Positions 34,659 through 43,605 of a stretch of 64,000 nucleotides of DNA are shown here, piece after piece. The translations under genes were made by a program, and so were the position numbers. This DNA is from Hyphomicrobiales bacterium. GTDB taxonomy: Bacteria > Pseudomonadota > Alphaproteobacteria > Rhizobiales > Rhizobiaceae. The notes beneath the pieces were generated by a model that made no database searches, had not been told where the DNA came from, and worked only from the letters and a program-made list of their open reading frames with translations. Position 1 is the first letter of the stretch. Each line of letters starts with the position of its first letter. The stretch lies in contig UCCS01000004.1 in NCBI GenBank assembly GCA_900470965.1, positions 24,090 to 88,089 on the forward strand, read 5' to 3'.

Positions 34659-35258
34659 TTATTCCACCCTGCGCTGGGCGCTGGTGATCGCCCTTGCGGC
34701 TTCTTCGGAAGAATTGGCGAGCTGGCGCATCTCGGCGGCGAGCACGGCGAAGCCGGATCCCGCCGTCCCCGCCCTTGCCGCCTCGATACCGGCATTGACC
34801 GCGAGCAGCTTCAGGTAGCGCAGCGAGTGCAGGATCTCGTTGGTCTTCGAGGCAGTGATGCGCATACCGGCAGTCTGCTCATCGATACGTTGATAGAGCG
34901 ACTCAATGTTGATGATACTGCCCTCAAGATAGAGCAACTCGCCATTTTCATCCCAGACGCCGCCTCCCGTCTCCGTCACCCAGACGTAATGTCCGTCACG
35001 GTGGCGGATACGATATTCCATCGTCCAGTCGGTGTGGCTTTCCAGCGCGATGCCGACGACCTCATCCATCAGCGGCACGTCCTCTTCACACATGATCGAG
35101 GTGAAGGTGCGTGTGCTGTTGCCGATGATTTCTTCCGCCGGATAGCCGAAGATGCGTTCGATGCCATCGGTCATCTCCAGCATCGTGTAATTTTCATCCG
35201 CACGGCAGCGATAGAGAAAACCGCTCATGCGGCCGAGAACACTGCTCTGAAAATCCAT
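34659..35258 (-). CDS. Small soluble PAS-domain protein with a chemoreceptor-tip segment
   Basis: This 199-residue protein has a PAS fold (about 10-120) with MTDGIERIFGYPAEEIIGNS and the PAC-type YRIRHRDGHYVWVTETGGG. The rest contains LLAVNAGIEAARAGTAGSGFAVLAAEMRQLANSSEEAARAI (in two stretches, about 150-190), the conserved hairpin tip of methyl-accepting chemotaxis proteins. There is no membrane segment and almost no methylation helix bundle, so it is far shorter than a standard soluble receptor. It may be a truncated receptor or a minimal adaptor. Its place between tdm and tmm suggests a sensor linked to methylamine use (inference). Confidence 0.75.
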   Translation of the reverse strand: MDFQSSVLGRMSGFLYRCRADENYTMLEMTDGIERIFGYPAEEIIGNSTRTFTSIMCEEDVPLMDEVVGIALESHTDWTMEYRIRHRDGHYVWVTETGGGVWDENGELLYLEGSIINIESLYQRIDEQTAGMRITASKTNEILHSLRYLKLLAVNAGIEAARAGTAGSGFAVLAAEMRQLANSSEEAARAITSAQRRVE

Positions 35259-35376
35259 GAAGACCACGCCTTGAGAAAATGAGTTGCAGATCGGGTTTGC
35301 TTCGTCTCATTTCAAACACGCCGGAAAGGGCCGCGACGGACGACCCTTTCTCGGTTACGCGGGAGCCTGGGAAAGA

Positions 35377-36714
35377 TCAGTTGCGCAGATATTCCTCCAT
35401 GGAATCGTCCAGCGCCTTGACCCAGGGCGTGTGGTGCGTCGGCGACATGTTACCGGTCATCAGCGAACGATAGGCGTGATCGCGGAAGCCCATGATGTTT
35501 TCCGCCTTGTGGTGCTCCCACTCCATGAAGGTCTTGTTGGTCCCCTCAATGTCGAAGCTCGGATAGTCGGTTTCGGCGAGCAGTTCCTTCACGTAGTCGC
35601 CCTGGTACCAGATCATCTGCTCGGCATCTTCGAGCGTCTCCTCGCGGGCCCGCCACATGTCGAAATTCGCCTTCAGTTCCTCTTCCGACGGCAATTTGAT
35701 GCGGCCCATCATGACGTCGCGTGCCCACCAGGCCTGCACGTCGAACATGTTGAAGGTGTAGAACTGGTCCTGCATGCCGATATAGAAAAGCTGCGGGTTC
35801 CTGTCGAAGATCACACCCTTGTAGAGATGGTCGGCCCAGAGGCGGTTGGCGGTCTTGAGCCTCAATTCGTCAGGCAGGAAGGGGAAGTGATGCTGGTATC
35901 CCGTGCACAGGATCAGCGCATCTACTTCCTTCGTTGAACCGTCGAGGAAATGGGCGGTGCGGTTTTCGAGCCTGGTGAGCAGCGGCCGTTCTTCGAAATT
36001 ATCCGGCCAGTTGAACCCCATCGGCTTAGACCGATAGCTCGTGGTGACCGACTTGGCGCCGTATTTCCAGCATTGCGAGCCGATATCCTCGGCCGAGTAG
36101 CTGCGGCCGACGATGAGGATATCCTTGCCCTTGAATTCCAGCGCATCGCGGAAGTCGTGGGCATGCAGTACACGTCCGTTGAAGGTCTTCACGCCCTCGA
36201 AATAGGGCACGTTCGGTGTCGAGAAGTGGCCGCTCGCCACCACGACATAGTCGAATTCCTCGTCGTACATCTGATCCTCGACGCGGTTATGCGCCGTCAC
36301 CGTGAATTTCTTCGTGGCATCATCGAAGCGGACCATGCGCACCGGCGTGCTGAAACGTACCCAGTGGCGGACATTCGCCTTCTCGACGCGGCCCTTGATA
36401 TAGTCCCAAAGCACGGCGCGCGGCGGATAGGAGGCGATCGGCTTGTCGAAATGCTCCTCGAAGGAATAATCGGCGAATTCGAGGCATTCCTTCGGGCCGT
36501 TCGACCAGAGGTAACGATACATGCTGCCGTGGACCGGCTCGCCATATTCGTCGAGGCCGGTGCGCCAAGTATAGTTCCAAAGCCCGCCCCAGTCGGACTG
36601 CTTTTCGAAGCAGACGATCTCCGGGATTTCGGCGCCCTTCTGGGCGGCCGATTGGAAGGCGCGCAACTGCGCCAACCCGGAAGGACCGGCACCGATGACG
36701 GCTACTCTTGTCAT
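35377..36714 (-). CDS. tmm: Trimethylamine monooxygenase (flavin-containing)
   Basis: This 445-residue FAD/NADPH monooxygenase oxidises trimethylamine to TMAO. The FAD-binding GAGPSG lies at 8-13, the FMO signature [11 protein letters not shown] at 178-188, and the NADPH site [10 protein letters not shown] at 203-212. The overall sequence ([19 protein letters not shown] and [18 protein letters not shown]) is of the bacterial Tmm type. GAGGGG precedes the ATG. It is downstream of dmmDABC on the same strand and convergent with the PAS gene region. Its product TMAO is the Tdm substrate. Confidence 0.94.
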   Translation of the reverse strand: MTRVAVIGAGPSGLAQLRAFQSAAQKGAEIPEIVCFEKQSDWGGLWNYTWRTGLDEYGEPVHGSMYRYLWSNGPKECLEFADYSFEEHFDKPIASYPPRAVLWDYIKGRVEKANVRHWVRFSTPVRMVRFDDATKKFTVTAHNRVEDQMYDEEFDYVVVASGHFSTPNVPYFEGVKTFNGRVLHAHDFRDALEFKGKDILIVGRSYSAEDIGSQCWKYGAKSVTTSYRSKPMGFNWPDNFEERPLLTRLENRTAHFLDGSTKEVDALILCTGYQHHFPFLPDELRLKTANRLWADHLYKGVIFDRNPQLFYIGMQDQFYTFNMFDVQAWWARDVMMGRIKLPSEEELKANFDMWRAREETLEDAEQMIWYQGDYVKELLAETDYPSFDIEGTNKTFMEWEHHKAENIMGFRDHAYRSLMTGNMSPTHHTPWVKALDDSMEEYLRN

Positions 36715-36797
36715 GAAGCATTCCCCTCTTGATTATATGTCATTGCTTATTTCGCGCGTCTGAGAAGACGCACGGCGCTGGTGCGCATCGCTGCGCC

Positions 36798-37838
36798 TCA
36801 GTCCGGATAAATGCCGGGGCTGGTCGGCGCCCCATCGTCGTATTTGGAAAGCCAGTCGATCGTGGTCTCGCGGAAGCGGGTGAGGCCCTTGTAGTCGATA
36901 AGCTCCGGCGGCAGCGTCTTCAACACGCGCGGGAAGCGCCGCGCCCATTTCGGCACGGTGACGAGTTCTTCCATGTTCATCAGGTAGCAGCGGATGACGA
37001 AGAGGATGGCATTCGAGCGCGGCAGACGCCAGAGGCTTTGCAGCTCGACGCGCAGATGCACCTTCTCGCCGACATTGTCAGGCGTCACCGTCGTGCGGTC
37101 GGGACCCCATTTGTGATAATTCTCAGGACTGGTGTCGAGCCGCGGATTGATCGTCATCGTCCAGTTGAAGCGCCGGGTCGGCTTGCCCTGCTGCAGGTTC
37201 AGCAGGAATTTCAAAGCCCGGTCAAAGACGCCGATCTGGTGGGCGAGCGGCACCGGTCCATGCCATTCCATGAAGTTCATGCCGAGGTCGAAATCGAGCG
37301 ACCAGTCGGCCTGCGTCGTCACCATACCGGCATCCATCCAGAGATTGCCGTCGCGCTGATCGACGATGCAGAAATCGCCCTGGGCCTGGCGGGTGATATA
37401 TTCGAAGGGCTCGCAGGGCAGCGTCGAGGCATCGCCGAAGGTGAAGCTGTCGTCGATGCCGAGCGGGCGGTTGATCCAGCGCCAATGGTCGCCGTTGCGG
37501 ATCAGCGTGAAGTGGTCAGGAAAACCCGCCGCCTGCTCTTCCATCAGCAGTTCGAGCGTGTCCCACTGCGCGCTCATCATGTGCGGCAGAGCCTGATAGC
37601 GCAGCGGGTCTTCCTTCAACACCAGCGCGCGATCGCACATCTCGGCGACATAGTGCTCGTCGACGTCGATCAGGTTTTCGTAAACGGTGTCCGCCCGGCC
37701 GCGCACATGCGGCTCCATATTGACGGAATACATGTATTCGTCGCGGTCGAAGGGAAACGGGAAGCGACGGATGTTCCCGGGGCTGTTCCGATAGCTGAAA
37801 TCGTCCCGGAACGTTTCCTGCTTGAAGGCGATTGCCAT
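36798..37838 (-). CDS. dmmC: Dimethylamine monooxygenase subunit, DUF3445 haem-dependent N-demethylase type
   Basis: This 346-residue protein of the DUF3445/haem-dependent oxidative N-demethylase family has blocks RRFPFPFDRDEYMYSVN near the N-terminus, DHFTLIRNGDHWRWINRPLG and RYLMNMEELVTVPKW-like segments near the C-terminus. It is the third gene after dmmD in the dmmDABC arrangement and I assign the subunit letter from gene order. It should be the catalytic part, turning dimethylamine into methylamine and formaldehyde. The ATG at 37838 has AGGAG; a longer GTG frame is less likely. It starts 20 bases after dmmB. Confidence 0.83.
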   Translation of the reverse strand: MAIAFKQETFRDDFSYRNSPGNIRRFPFPFDRDEYMYSVNMEPHVRGRADTVYENLIDVDEHYVAEMCDRALVLKEDPLRYQALPHMMSAQWDTLELLMEEQAAGFPDHFTLIRNGDHWRWINRPLGIDDSFTFGDASTLPCEPFEYITRQAQGDFCIVDQRDGNLWMDAGMVTTQADWSLDFDLGMNFMEWHGPVPLAHQIGVFDRALKFLLNLQQGKPTRRFNWTMTINPRLDTSPENYHKWGPDRTTVTPDNVGEKVHLRVELQSLWRLPRSNAILFVIRCYLMNMEELVTVPKWARRFPRVLKTLPPELIDYKGLTRFRETTIDWLSKYDDGAPTSPGIYPD

Positions 37839-37858
37839 GTCCGGTCTCCTTTTTACCG

Positions 37859-38824
37859 TCAAAGATCGAGATGCAGCGTGTTTCCCTCAAAGCGGGAGAC
37901 ACAAATCATCACCTTGCGGCCGGATGCTTTTTCTTCGCTCGTCAGATAGACGTCATTGTGCAGCAGCTTGCCATCGCAGGTGACGACCCCGGTCTCGCAT
38001 TGACCGCAGGCCCCGCCGCGACAGAGGAAGGGCGCGTCGACGCCCGCCGCCTCGATCGCCTCCAGCATGCTTTCGTGATGGCCGACCTTCACGGTCTTGC
38101 CGGATCGCAGCAGCTCGATCGCGAAGGGCTTACCGGGCAGCGACGACAGGAACCGTTCCGAATGCAGGTTCTGCTCCGGCCAGCCGGCATTCAGCCCCGT
38201 CTTCAGCACGCCGTCGATCATGCCTGTGGGGCCGCAGACATAAAGATGCGTGCCGAGCGGCTGGCTGTCGAGCAGCCGTGTCAGAGGAATGGCGCCGCCT
38301 TCGGAGTCGCAATAGATCTTGATGCGATGCGGACCGTAGCGCCCCAGCAGTTCCCGCCAGTAGGCGCCGCGGTCCCGCGTGCGGATGGCGTAATGCAGTT
38401 CGAAATTGGCGCTTTCGCGGGAAAACTGCTCCATCATCGCAATGAAGGGCGTAATGCCGATGCCGCCGGCAATCAGAAGATGCTTGCGCCCGCGCCAATC
38501 CGGTTGGAACAGGTTGACGGGATAGCTGACCTTCAGCTCGTCGCCTTCGCTGACCTTCTCATGCATGAAGGTGGAGCCGCCGCGCGAATCCTCGACGTGC
38601 AGCACGCTGATCTCATAGGCGGCGCAATCATGCGGCGGCGACATCAGCGAATAGGCGTTGCGGCGCATATGGCCGCCATCGTTCATCGAGACGATGACAT
38701 GGGCGCCGCCGGAGAAATAAGGCATCGGCTTGCCGTCCAGCCGCTCGAAGCGGAAGCGCTTGACGCGCTCGGCGATCGGGGTGATCCGCACCACGCGGAC
38801 GGGAATTTCTGTACCACCGCTCAA
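37859..38824 (-). CDS. dmmB: Dimethylamine monooxygenase reductase subunit (PDR/VanB-type)
   Basis: This 321-residue ferredoxin reductase has an N-terminal flavin domain (about 1-110, RRNAYSLMSPP), an NAD domain (HLLIAGGIGITPFIAMMEQFS and YVCGPTGMIDGV) and a C-terminal plant-type [2Fe-2S] ferredoxin with CRGGACGQCETG plus a distal Cys in VMICVSR. It passes electrons from NAD(P)H to the oxygenase part of Dmm. It appears to start with TTG (TTGA overlapping the dmmA stop), and GGAGGAG at good spacing supports this. Confidence 0.88.
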   Translation of the reverse strand: MSGGTEIPVRVVRITPIAERVKRFRFERLDGKPMPYFSGGAHVIVSMNDGGHMRRNAYSLMSPPHDCAAYEISVLHVEDSRGGSTFMHEKVSEGDELKVSYPVNLFQPDWRGRKHLLIAGGIGITPFIAMMEQFSRESANFELHYAIRTRDRGAYWRELLGRYGPHRIKIYCDSEGGAIPLTRLLDSQPLGTHLYVCGPTGMIDGVLKTGLNAGWPEQNLHSERFLSSLPGKPFAIELLRSGKTVKVGHHESMLEAIEAAGVDAPFLCRGGACGQCETGVVTCDGKLLHNDVYLTSEEKASGRKVMICVSRFEGNTLHLDL

Positions 38825-39426
38825 AGGAACAACTCCTCCGGATTGGGCGCGCTGCCGGGCTCTTCCGCATCGATATTGACGCCCTGGAAGGCGGCGAGCC
38901 GGCGCGAATAATGGTCACGCACGAGAAGCGTCAGCCCGCAATGGCTGCAGGCAAAGGGGCTGACGGTGACGTCGTCGGTGATGCCTTTGCAATGGACACA
39001 TTGCACGCGCCTAGCCAGCGAGCCGCGATGCTCGGTGATGATGGAGGCATGGTCCATGCCGTATTCGAGCGCCACCAGCATCGCCTGGCCGATGAAGCCT
39101 TCCGTCCCCGAAATATAAAGCCGCGTGCCCATATGGGCGGTGGCGAGCGAACCCTTCAACCGAAAGAGCAGCGTCGCGATCGTCGGGGCCGTGAAGAACA
39201 TGTCGGCGCCGAGATGGCGCAGCGCCTCGTCCAGGCCGGACCATTGGGAGCCGCGGGCGACATAGAGGATCTCGCTGCGGGAAAGGACTGCCTCGTCAAG
39301 CACCGGCTGCTGGTCGAGGAGAGCCTTGGCGCCCTCCCCTTCGAGCGCGAAAATGTGCCGCCGGGCGTGCGGCTGGATGGTCAGGCCCTTGTAGACTGGT
39401 CGGCTCTTGATGCCTGCAACGAGCAT
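38821..39426 (-). CDS. dmmA: Dimethylamine monooxygenase subunit, DmmA family
   Basis: This 201-residue protein has a C-terminal pair of CxxC motifs (Cys143/146 and Cys160/163), a rubredoxin- or zinc-ribbon-like metal site. The middle part (ADMFFTAPTIATLLFRLKGSL and LYISGTEGFIGQAM) resembles a reductase NAD-domain fold without its nucleotide signature. It matches the small DmmA-family subunit of dimethylamine monooxygenase by size, motifs and position. AAGGAG precedes the ATG. It ends with a 4-base overlap to dmmB. Confidence 0.84.
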   Translation of the reverse strand: MLVAGIKSRPVYKGLTIQPHARRHIFALEGEGAKALLDQQPVLDEAVLSRSEILYVARGSQWSGLDEALRHLGADMFFTAPTIATLLFRLKGSLATAHMGTRLYISGTEGFIGQAMLVALEYGMDHASIITEHRGSLARRVQCVHCKGITDDVTVSPFACSHCGLTLLVRDHYSRRLAAFQGVNIDAEEPGSAPNPEELFL

Positions 39427-39437
39427 TCGCGTGCTCC

Positions 39438-40571
39438 TTAACCTACGGCAGTCCTCTTCTTCTTCTCCGGATCGTCGAAGGGGAGCGTATGGGCGGTGGC
39501 GCTCGCCTTGACGGTCTTGCCGCGTACTTCGAGTTTCGCCCCGTGCACCGCCTTGTCAACATCGAGACGGGCAATCGCCATGGATTTCTTGGTCAGCGAC
39601 GAATAGCTCGGGCAGGTGATGACGCCGACTTTCTTGCCGTCGGCCAAGACCTCGTCGCCGAGATCGGCCGGACCGTCCGCGTCGATCAGCATGCCGAAGA
39701 TCTTGAAGCGTTCCTTGCCCTTTAGCCGCGCATGTTCTTCGGCGCCACGGAAGCCGGTCTTGCCGGGGCTGACCGTGAAATCGAGGCCGAGTTCCCACAG
39801 GCTGTCGCCGGGCGGCTGGTCGGCAAAGGGATACATCTGCGAATTGTCGTAGGGATAGAACAGCAGGTAGCTCTCGACGCGCAGCATGTCGAGCACAGAG
39901 AAGCAGCAGGGAATGATGCCCATATCGGCGCCTTCTGCGACGATACGATCCCAGACCATGACGGCGTCCTGGCCGCGCACGAAGATTTCGTAGCCGCGCT
40001 CGCCGGTATAGCCGGTGCGCGAGATCATGACCGGCGCGCCGAACAGCATCGTCTGCATGTGATGGAAATATTTGAGGTCGCGGATGCCGGGCACATATTT
40101 GGCGAGGTAATCGACCGCGATCGGGCCCTGCAGCGAGAGATCATGCAGGTCGTCGTCGAAGAGCACGGCGCAATTGCGGCCTGCCGCCTGCTTGACGAGT
40201 TCCTCGTGGCCGGAGCCTGAGCCGTGTACCAGCATCCAGGAATTCGGGCCGGTGCGGTAGACGATGCAATCGTCGGTGAAGTGGCCGCGATCGTTCAGCA
40301 TGGTCGCGTAGACCGAGCGGCCGGGATAGATCTTCGTCATGTCACGGGTGGTGATATAGTCGAGCACGGCGATCGCATGCGGGCCGACCAGATGCACCTT
40401 CTTCAGGCCCGAGACATCCATGATGCCGGCCTTGGTGCGGACCGCGACATGCTCGTCTGACATGTTCTTGTCGTAGGTCCAGGCGGTTCCCATTCCGCTC
40501 CAGTCCTCGAGCTTCGATCCCAGGGCGCGATGCCGATCCGCCAAGGCGGAGAAACGCCAAGATAATGCCAT
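39438..40571 (-). CDS. dmmD: Aminomethyltransferase-family (GcvT-like) protein of the dimethylamine pathway
   Basis: This 377-residue GcvT-fold protein has tetrahydrofolate-binding signatures ISRTGYTGERGYEIFV (about 190-205) and the C-terminal IARLDVDKAVHGAKLEV. It is likely to take the formaldehyde released by the Dmm oxygenase and load it onto THF as 5,10-methylene-THF. It is first in the dmmDABC order, 114 bases after folD. The product of folD oxidises methylene-THF further. The role is partly inferred from the cluster. Confidence 0.85.
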   Translation of the reverse strand: MALSWRFSALADRHRALGSKLEDWSGMGTAWTYDKNMSDEHVAVRTKAGIMDVSGLKKVHLVGPHAIAVLDYITTRDMTKIYPGRSVYATMLNDRGHFTDDCIVYRTGPNSWMLVHGSGSGHEELVKQAAGRNCAVLFDDDLHDLSLQGPIAVDYLAKYVPGIRDLKYFHHMQTMLFGAPVMISRTGYTGERGYEIFVRGQDAVMVWDRIVAEGADMGIIPCCFSVLDMLRVESYLLFYPYDNSQMYPFADQPPGDSLWELGLDFTVSPGKTGFRGAEEHARLKGKERFKIFGMLIDADGPADLGDEVLADGKKVGVITCPSYSSLTKKSMAIARLDVDKAVHGAKLEVRGKTVKASATAHTLPFDDPEKKKRTAVG

Positions 40572-40685
40572 TTCCGTTCCCTCTTATTTCCTCTACGGAA
40601 TATTTATTTCCTGACTATATTCGTCTTTCACGCTGTGGCAAGCCGATCCCGGTGATTTTTGTCGGCTGTCCCAATGGCACTTTCC

Positions 40686-41585
40686 TTAGAATATCGGCGG
40701 CGTCAGCCCTGCCGAGCGATGGGCGGCAATCACCGTATTGGCCATCAGCATGGCGATCGTCATCGGGCCGACGCCACCCGGCACCGGGGTGATGACGGCG
40801 GCAACCGGAGAAACCTCCGCAAAGGCGACATCGCCGACGAGGCGGGTCTTGCCCTCGCCGCGCTCGGGTGCGGCGATGCGGTTGATGCCGACGTCGATGA
40901 CGGTGGCACCGGGCTTGACCCAATCGGCCCTGACCATTTCCGGACGGCCAACGGCGGCCACCAGAATATCGGCGTTGCGGCAGACTTCGGCGAGGTTCTT
41001 CGTGCGCGAATGGGCAATGGTGACCGTCGCATTGGCATTCAGCAGAAGCTGCGCCATCGGCTTGCCGAACAGGTTGGAGCGGCCGATGACGACGGCATTG
41101 AGGCCGGAAAGATCCTCACCATGGGTGCGGCGCACGAAAACCATGGCACCGGCCGGCGTACAGGAAACGAGGCCGGTCTTCAGATCACCGGTCGCAAGTT
41201 TACCGGCATTGACGACGCTCAGGCCATCGACATCCTTTTGCGGCAGGATCGACTGGATGATCGGCTCGCTGTCGAGATGTTTGGGCAATGGCAGCTGTAC
41301 GAGAATGCCATGGATCGACGGATCGGCATTCAGCGAAGCGACGAGTGCTGCAAGCTCCTCCTGCCTGGTCTCGGCTGGCAGCGTGTGCTGGACGGATTTG
41401 AAGCCGCATTCCTTGGCCATGCGGCTCTTGGAGCTGACATAGGTGTGGCTCGCCGGATCGTCGCCGACAATGACGACGGCAAGGCCCGTCTGGACGCCTT
41501 TGGCGGCTTCTAGCGCAGTATTTGCCGATTTCACGGTTTCGATTACGGAAGCGGCAACCTGCTTGCCGTCGATTACTGTCGTCAC
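40686..41585 (-). CDS. folD: Methylenetetrahydrofolate dehydrogenase / methenyltetrahydrofolate cyclohydrolase
   Basis: This 299-residue bifunctional enzyme oxidises 5,10-methylene-THF to 10-formyl-THF. Signatures are [13 protein letters not shown] (with the catalytic Lys), [29 protein letters not shown] and the C-terminal [15 protein letters not shown]. The start is GTG with GGAGAAGACGC upstream. As the head of a run with dmmDABC and tmm, it probably serves methyl-group oxidation. Whether another folD exists elsewhere cannot be seen here. Confidence 0.95.
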   Translation of the reverse strand: MTTVIDGKQVAASVIETVKSANTALEAAKGVQTGLAVVIVGDDPASHTYVSSKSRMAKECGFKSVQHTLPAETRQEELAALVASLNADPSIHGILVQLPLPKHLDSEPIIQSILPQKDVDGLSVVNAGKLATGDLKTGLVSCTPAGAMVFVRRTHGEDLSGLNAVVIGRSNLFGKPMAQLLLNANATVTIAHSRTKNLAEVCRNADILVAAVGRPEMVRADWVKPGATVIDVGINRIAAPERGEGKTRLVGDVAFAEVSPVAAVITPVPGGVGPMTIAMLMANTVIAAHRSAGLTPPIF

Positions 41586-41705
41586 GCGTCTTCTCCGCCC
41601 AATTTCGCGCCAGTCTATTCGCCCGCGGCGGGAATGATTTCCCGATAACGCCCTATCCCGTTTAAAAACGGCAAATGCAAGAGCAATCTGTGGTCGGGCG
41701 TTCGC

Positions 41706-43484
41706 TTACCGTGAGACCTGATAGGCATGCAAGCGATCGCGCAGGCTGGCGATCTGCGAGCGCAGCGCATCGACTTCCTCAGCCGCCTGCGGAACCAGCG
41801 CCGGCTCTGGTGTCTGCGCCAACGCCGGGACCGGCGCAAGTTCGGGCACAGGGGCGAGGATTGGAGCCTCGATGGAAACTTGGACCCGCACCTGTTCGGG
41901 CTGTCGGCGGAAGAAACGCGGCACAAAGGCGAAGCCGAGGCCCACCGCCAAACCGGAAAGGCCGCCAACCAAGGCGCTGAAACCGAAATTACTGTCGCCG
42001 GAAACCGGCAGCACAAGAGCGGGCTTGCGAACCGTTACCCGGCCATCACCGATGGCACCTGTCGTGGAGACCTCCTCTTCCAGACGCGAGCGGGCGGCAG
42101 ACGCCTTTTCCCGCAGTTCGGTCAGCTTGGCGAGATCGACGCCAGTATCGCGGCTCTGGGCAATCAGCGCGTTGCGGCGATCGCTAAGCTGTCTGCGCGC
42201 ATCGACGGCAGCCTTGGCTGCTGCATTTGCGTTCTGGGCGAGGCGCGCCAATTCCTTGCCGATGTTATCCTTCAGACCATCGACCTCGGACTGCTGTTGG
42301 AGCAGGCGCGGATGGCGCGGTCCGAGGTCTGCCGAAAGCTGTGCCAATGCGGTCTTGGCGATCGCGTATCTATCGCGCAGATCCGACAGGGCGGGCGAGA
42401 TCATATCCGGAGCGAGCGAGCCTTCCAGCACGTCCGTGAGTTTAGCGGCCTTCAGCTTGTCGGCCTGTTCCTTGGCAGTCAGGATATTGCCGTCGGCATT
42501 CTTCAGATCGGCATCGAGCCCGGCGATCTGGCGCTGCAGCTGCGTCGCGACCTTGACATTGCCCTCACCGTTCTTCTGACCGAAGGCTGTGAGCTCTGCT
42601 TGAGCCTGATCATTTTCCTTCTTCAAGGTAGTGGCCATCTCGGCCGCTTTGCCTGCGGCGCTGCCACCGGTTACCGCATCGGACAGTCGCATGGCGATGC
42701 GCGTCGATTTGTCGCCATCGCCTGTCGTTACCATCAGACGGATCGTGCCAGTGCGGTCGTCGGGAATAATCGCCACGGCAGATTTCAGCGCGGCCTCGGC
42801 GCGCGATGCCGGATCGGCGGCTGCACCGCTGCCGGAGAGAAGATCGAAGGCGACACCAAGTGCATTGGCGCTGTTACCGGCAAATTCCGGATCGCGGTCC
42901 AGTTTCAGCGCCGCAACGGCAGAGGTGATGACGGGTACCGAAGACAGTCTTTTGACGGTATCCCCGACGAGGGCAGCCCGGTTACCTGCGCCCGCATCCA
43001 CGGCAAGCATCGTTTCTGCGGTGTAAAGCGCGGGTGAGGATGGCGTCAGGATAGGGGTGGCAGCGCCGCCAAACGAGAGGGCAGCCATGATGAGAGCGTT
43101 CCTGATCCGGTTCGGACGCCGTATTTCGCGCGAAACCGTCGAAATGGGCGCTCTCTCAGCGGGAGCAACGCGTTGAACCTGGACGAACTGCGTCGTCGGC
43201 TCTGGCGCAGGACGAGAGGGTTCAGCTGCGGAAGCGGAGGCGATATCGTTTGCAGCCTGAAGGCGCGAACCGAGGATCGTTTCGATCCGGTCCACCAGCG
43301 GTTCGGTCTGCCGCGCTTTCGCACGCTGTTCGTCGAGCAGCCGGCCTATGGCGCGCAGCAGTTCAGCTTCGGAAGGAAGGATCTCCGGCGGATGGCTGCT
43401 CTTTTCGGCATGACTTTGCCGCTGGCCGCGCGAAGAGGTGGTTGCGCGATCATGGAAACTGTTTTTCGCCCTGGAATCGTGCAT
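41706..43484 (-). CDS. Wzz/GumC-like polysaccharide chain-length/export membrane protein
   Basis: This 592-residue inner-membrane protein has a cytoplasmic N-terminal part of about 130 residues, a first membrane segment (ALIMAALSFGGAATPIL), a large periplasmic domain with long coiled coil (about 290-480) and a second membrane segment (FGFSALVGGLSGLAVGLGFAF). A proline/alanine-rich tail follows. This is the layout of polysaccharide co-polymerases such as GumC/ExoP. No Walker A kinase domain is present, unlike full ExoP. Next to a WecG/TagA glycosyltransferase, it points to surface polysaccharide. Confidence 0.8.
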   Translation of the reverse strand: MHDSRAKNSFHDRATTSSRGQRQSHAEKSSHPPEILPSEAELLRAIGRLLDEQRAKARQTEPLVDRIETILGSRLQAANDIASASAAEPSRPAPEPTTQFVQVQRVAPAERAPISTVSREIRRPNRIRNALIMAALSFGGAATPILTPSSPALYTAETMLAVDAGAGNRAALVGDTVKRLSSVPVITSAVAALKLDRDPEFAGNSANALGVAFDLLSGSGAAADPASRAEAALKSAVAIIPDDRTGTIRLMVTTGDGDKSTRIAMRLSDAVTGGSAAGKAAEMATTLKKENDQAQAELTAFGQKNGEGNVKVATQLQRQIAGLDADLKNADGNILTAKEQADKLKAAKLTDVLEGSLAPDMISPALSDLRDRYAIAKTALAQLSADLGPRHPRLLQQQSEVDGLKDNIGKELARLAQNANAAAKAAVDARRQLSDRRNALIAQSRDTGVDLAKLTELREKASAARSRLEEEVSTTGAIGDGRVTVRKPALVLPVSGDSNFGFSALVGGLSGLAVGLGFAFVPRFFRRQPEQVRVQVSIEAPILAPVPELAPVPALAQTPEPALVPQAAEEVDALRSQIASLRDRLHAYQVSR

Positions 43485-43605
43485 TGGCGTCACATCTCAT
43501 GCGCATGATGGCCGAGTTCGCTCAACCGCGCTGACGCGGAGGATTAAGCTACTCTAAATATACATGGCAAAGAAATGGTTAACCGGAACCTGCAGAAATC
43601 TGTAA

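Noticed and set aside
41727..43037. A 436-codon open frame on the plus strand
   Set aside because: It is antisense to the Wzz/GumC-like gene and has no start context or domain.
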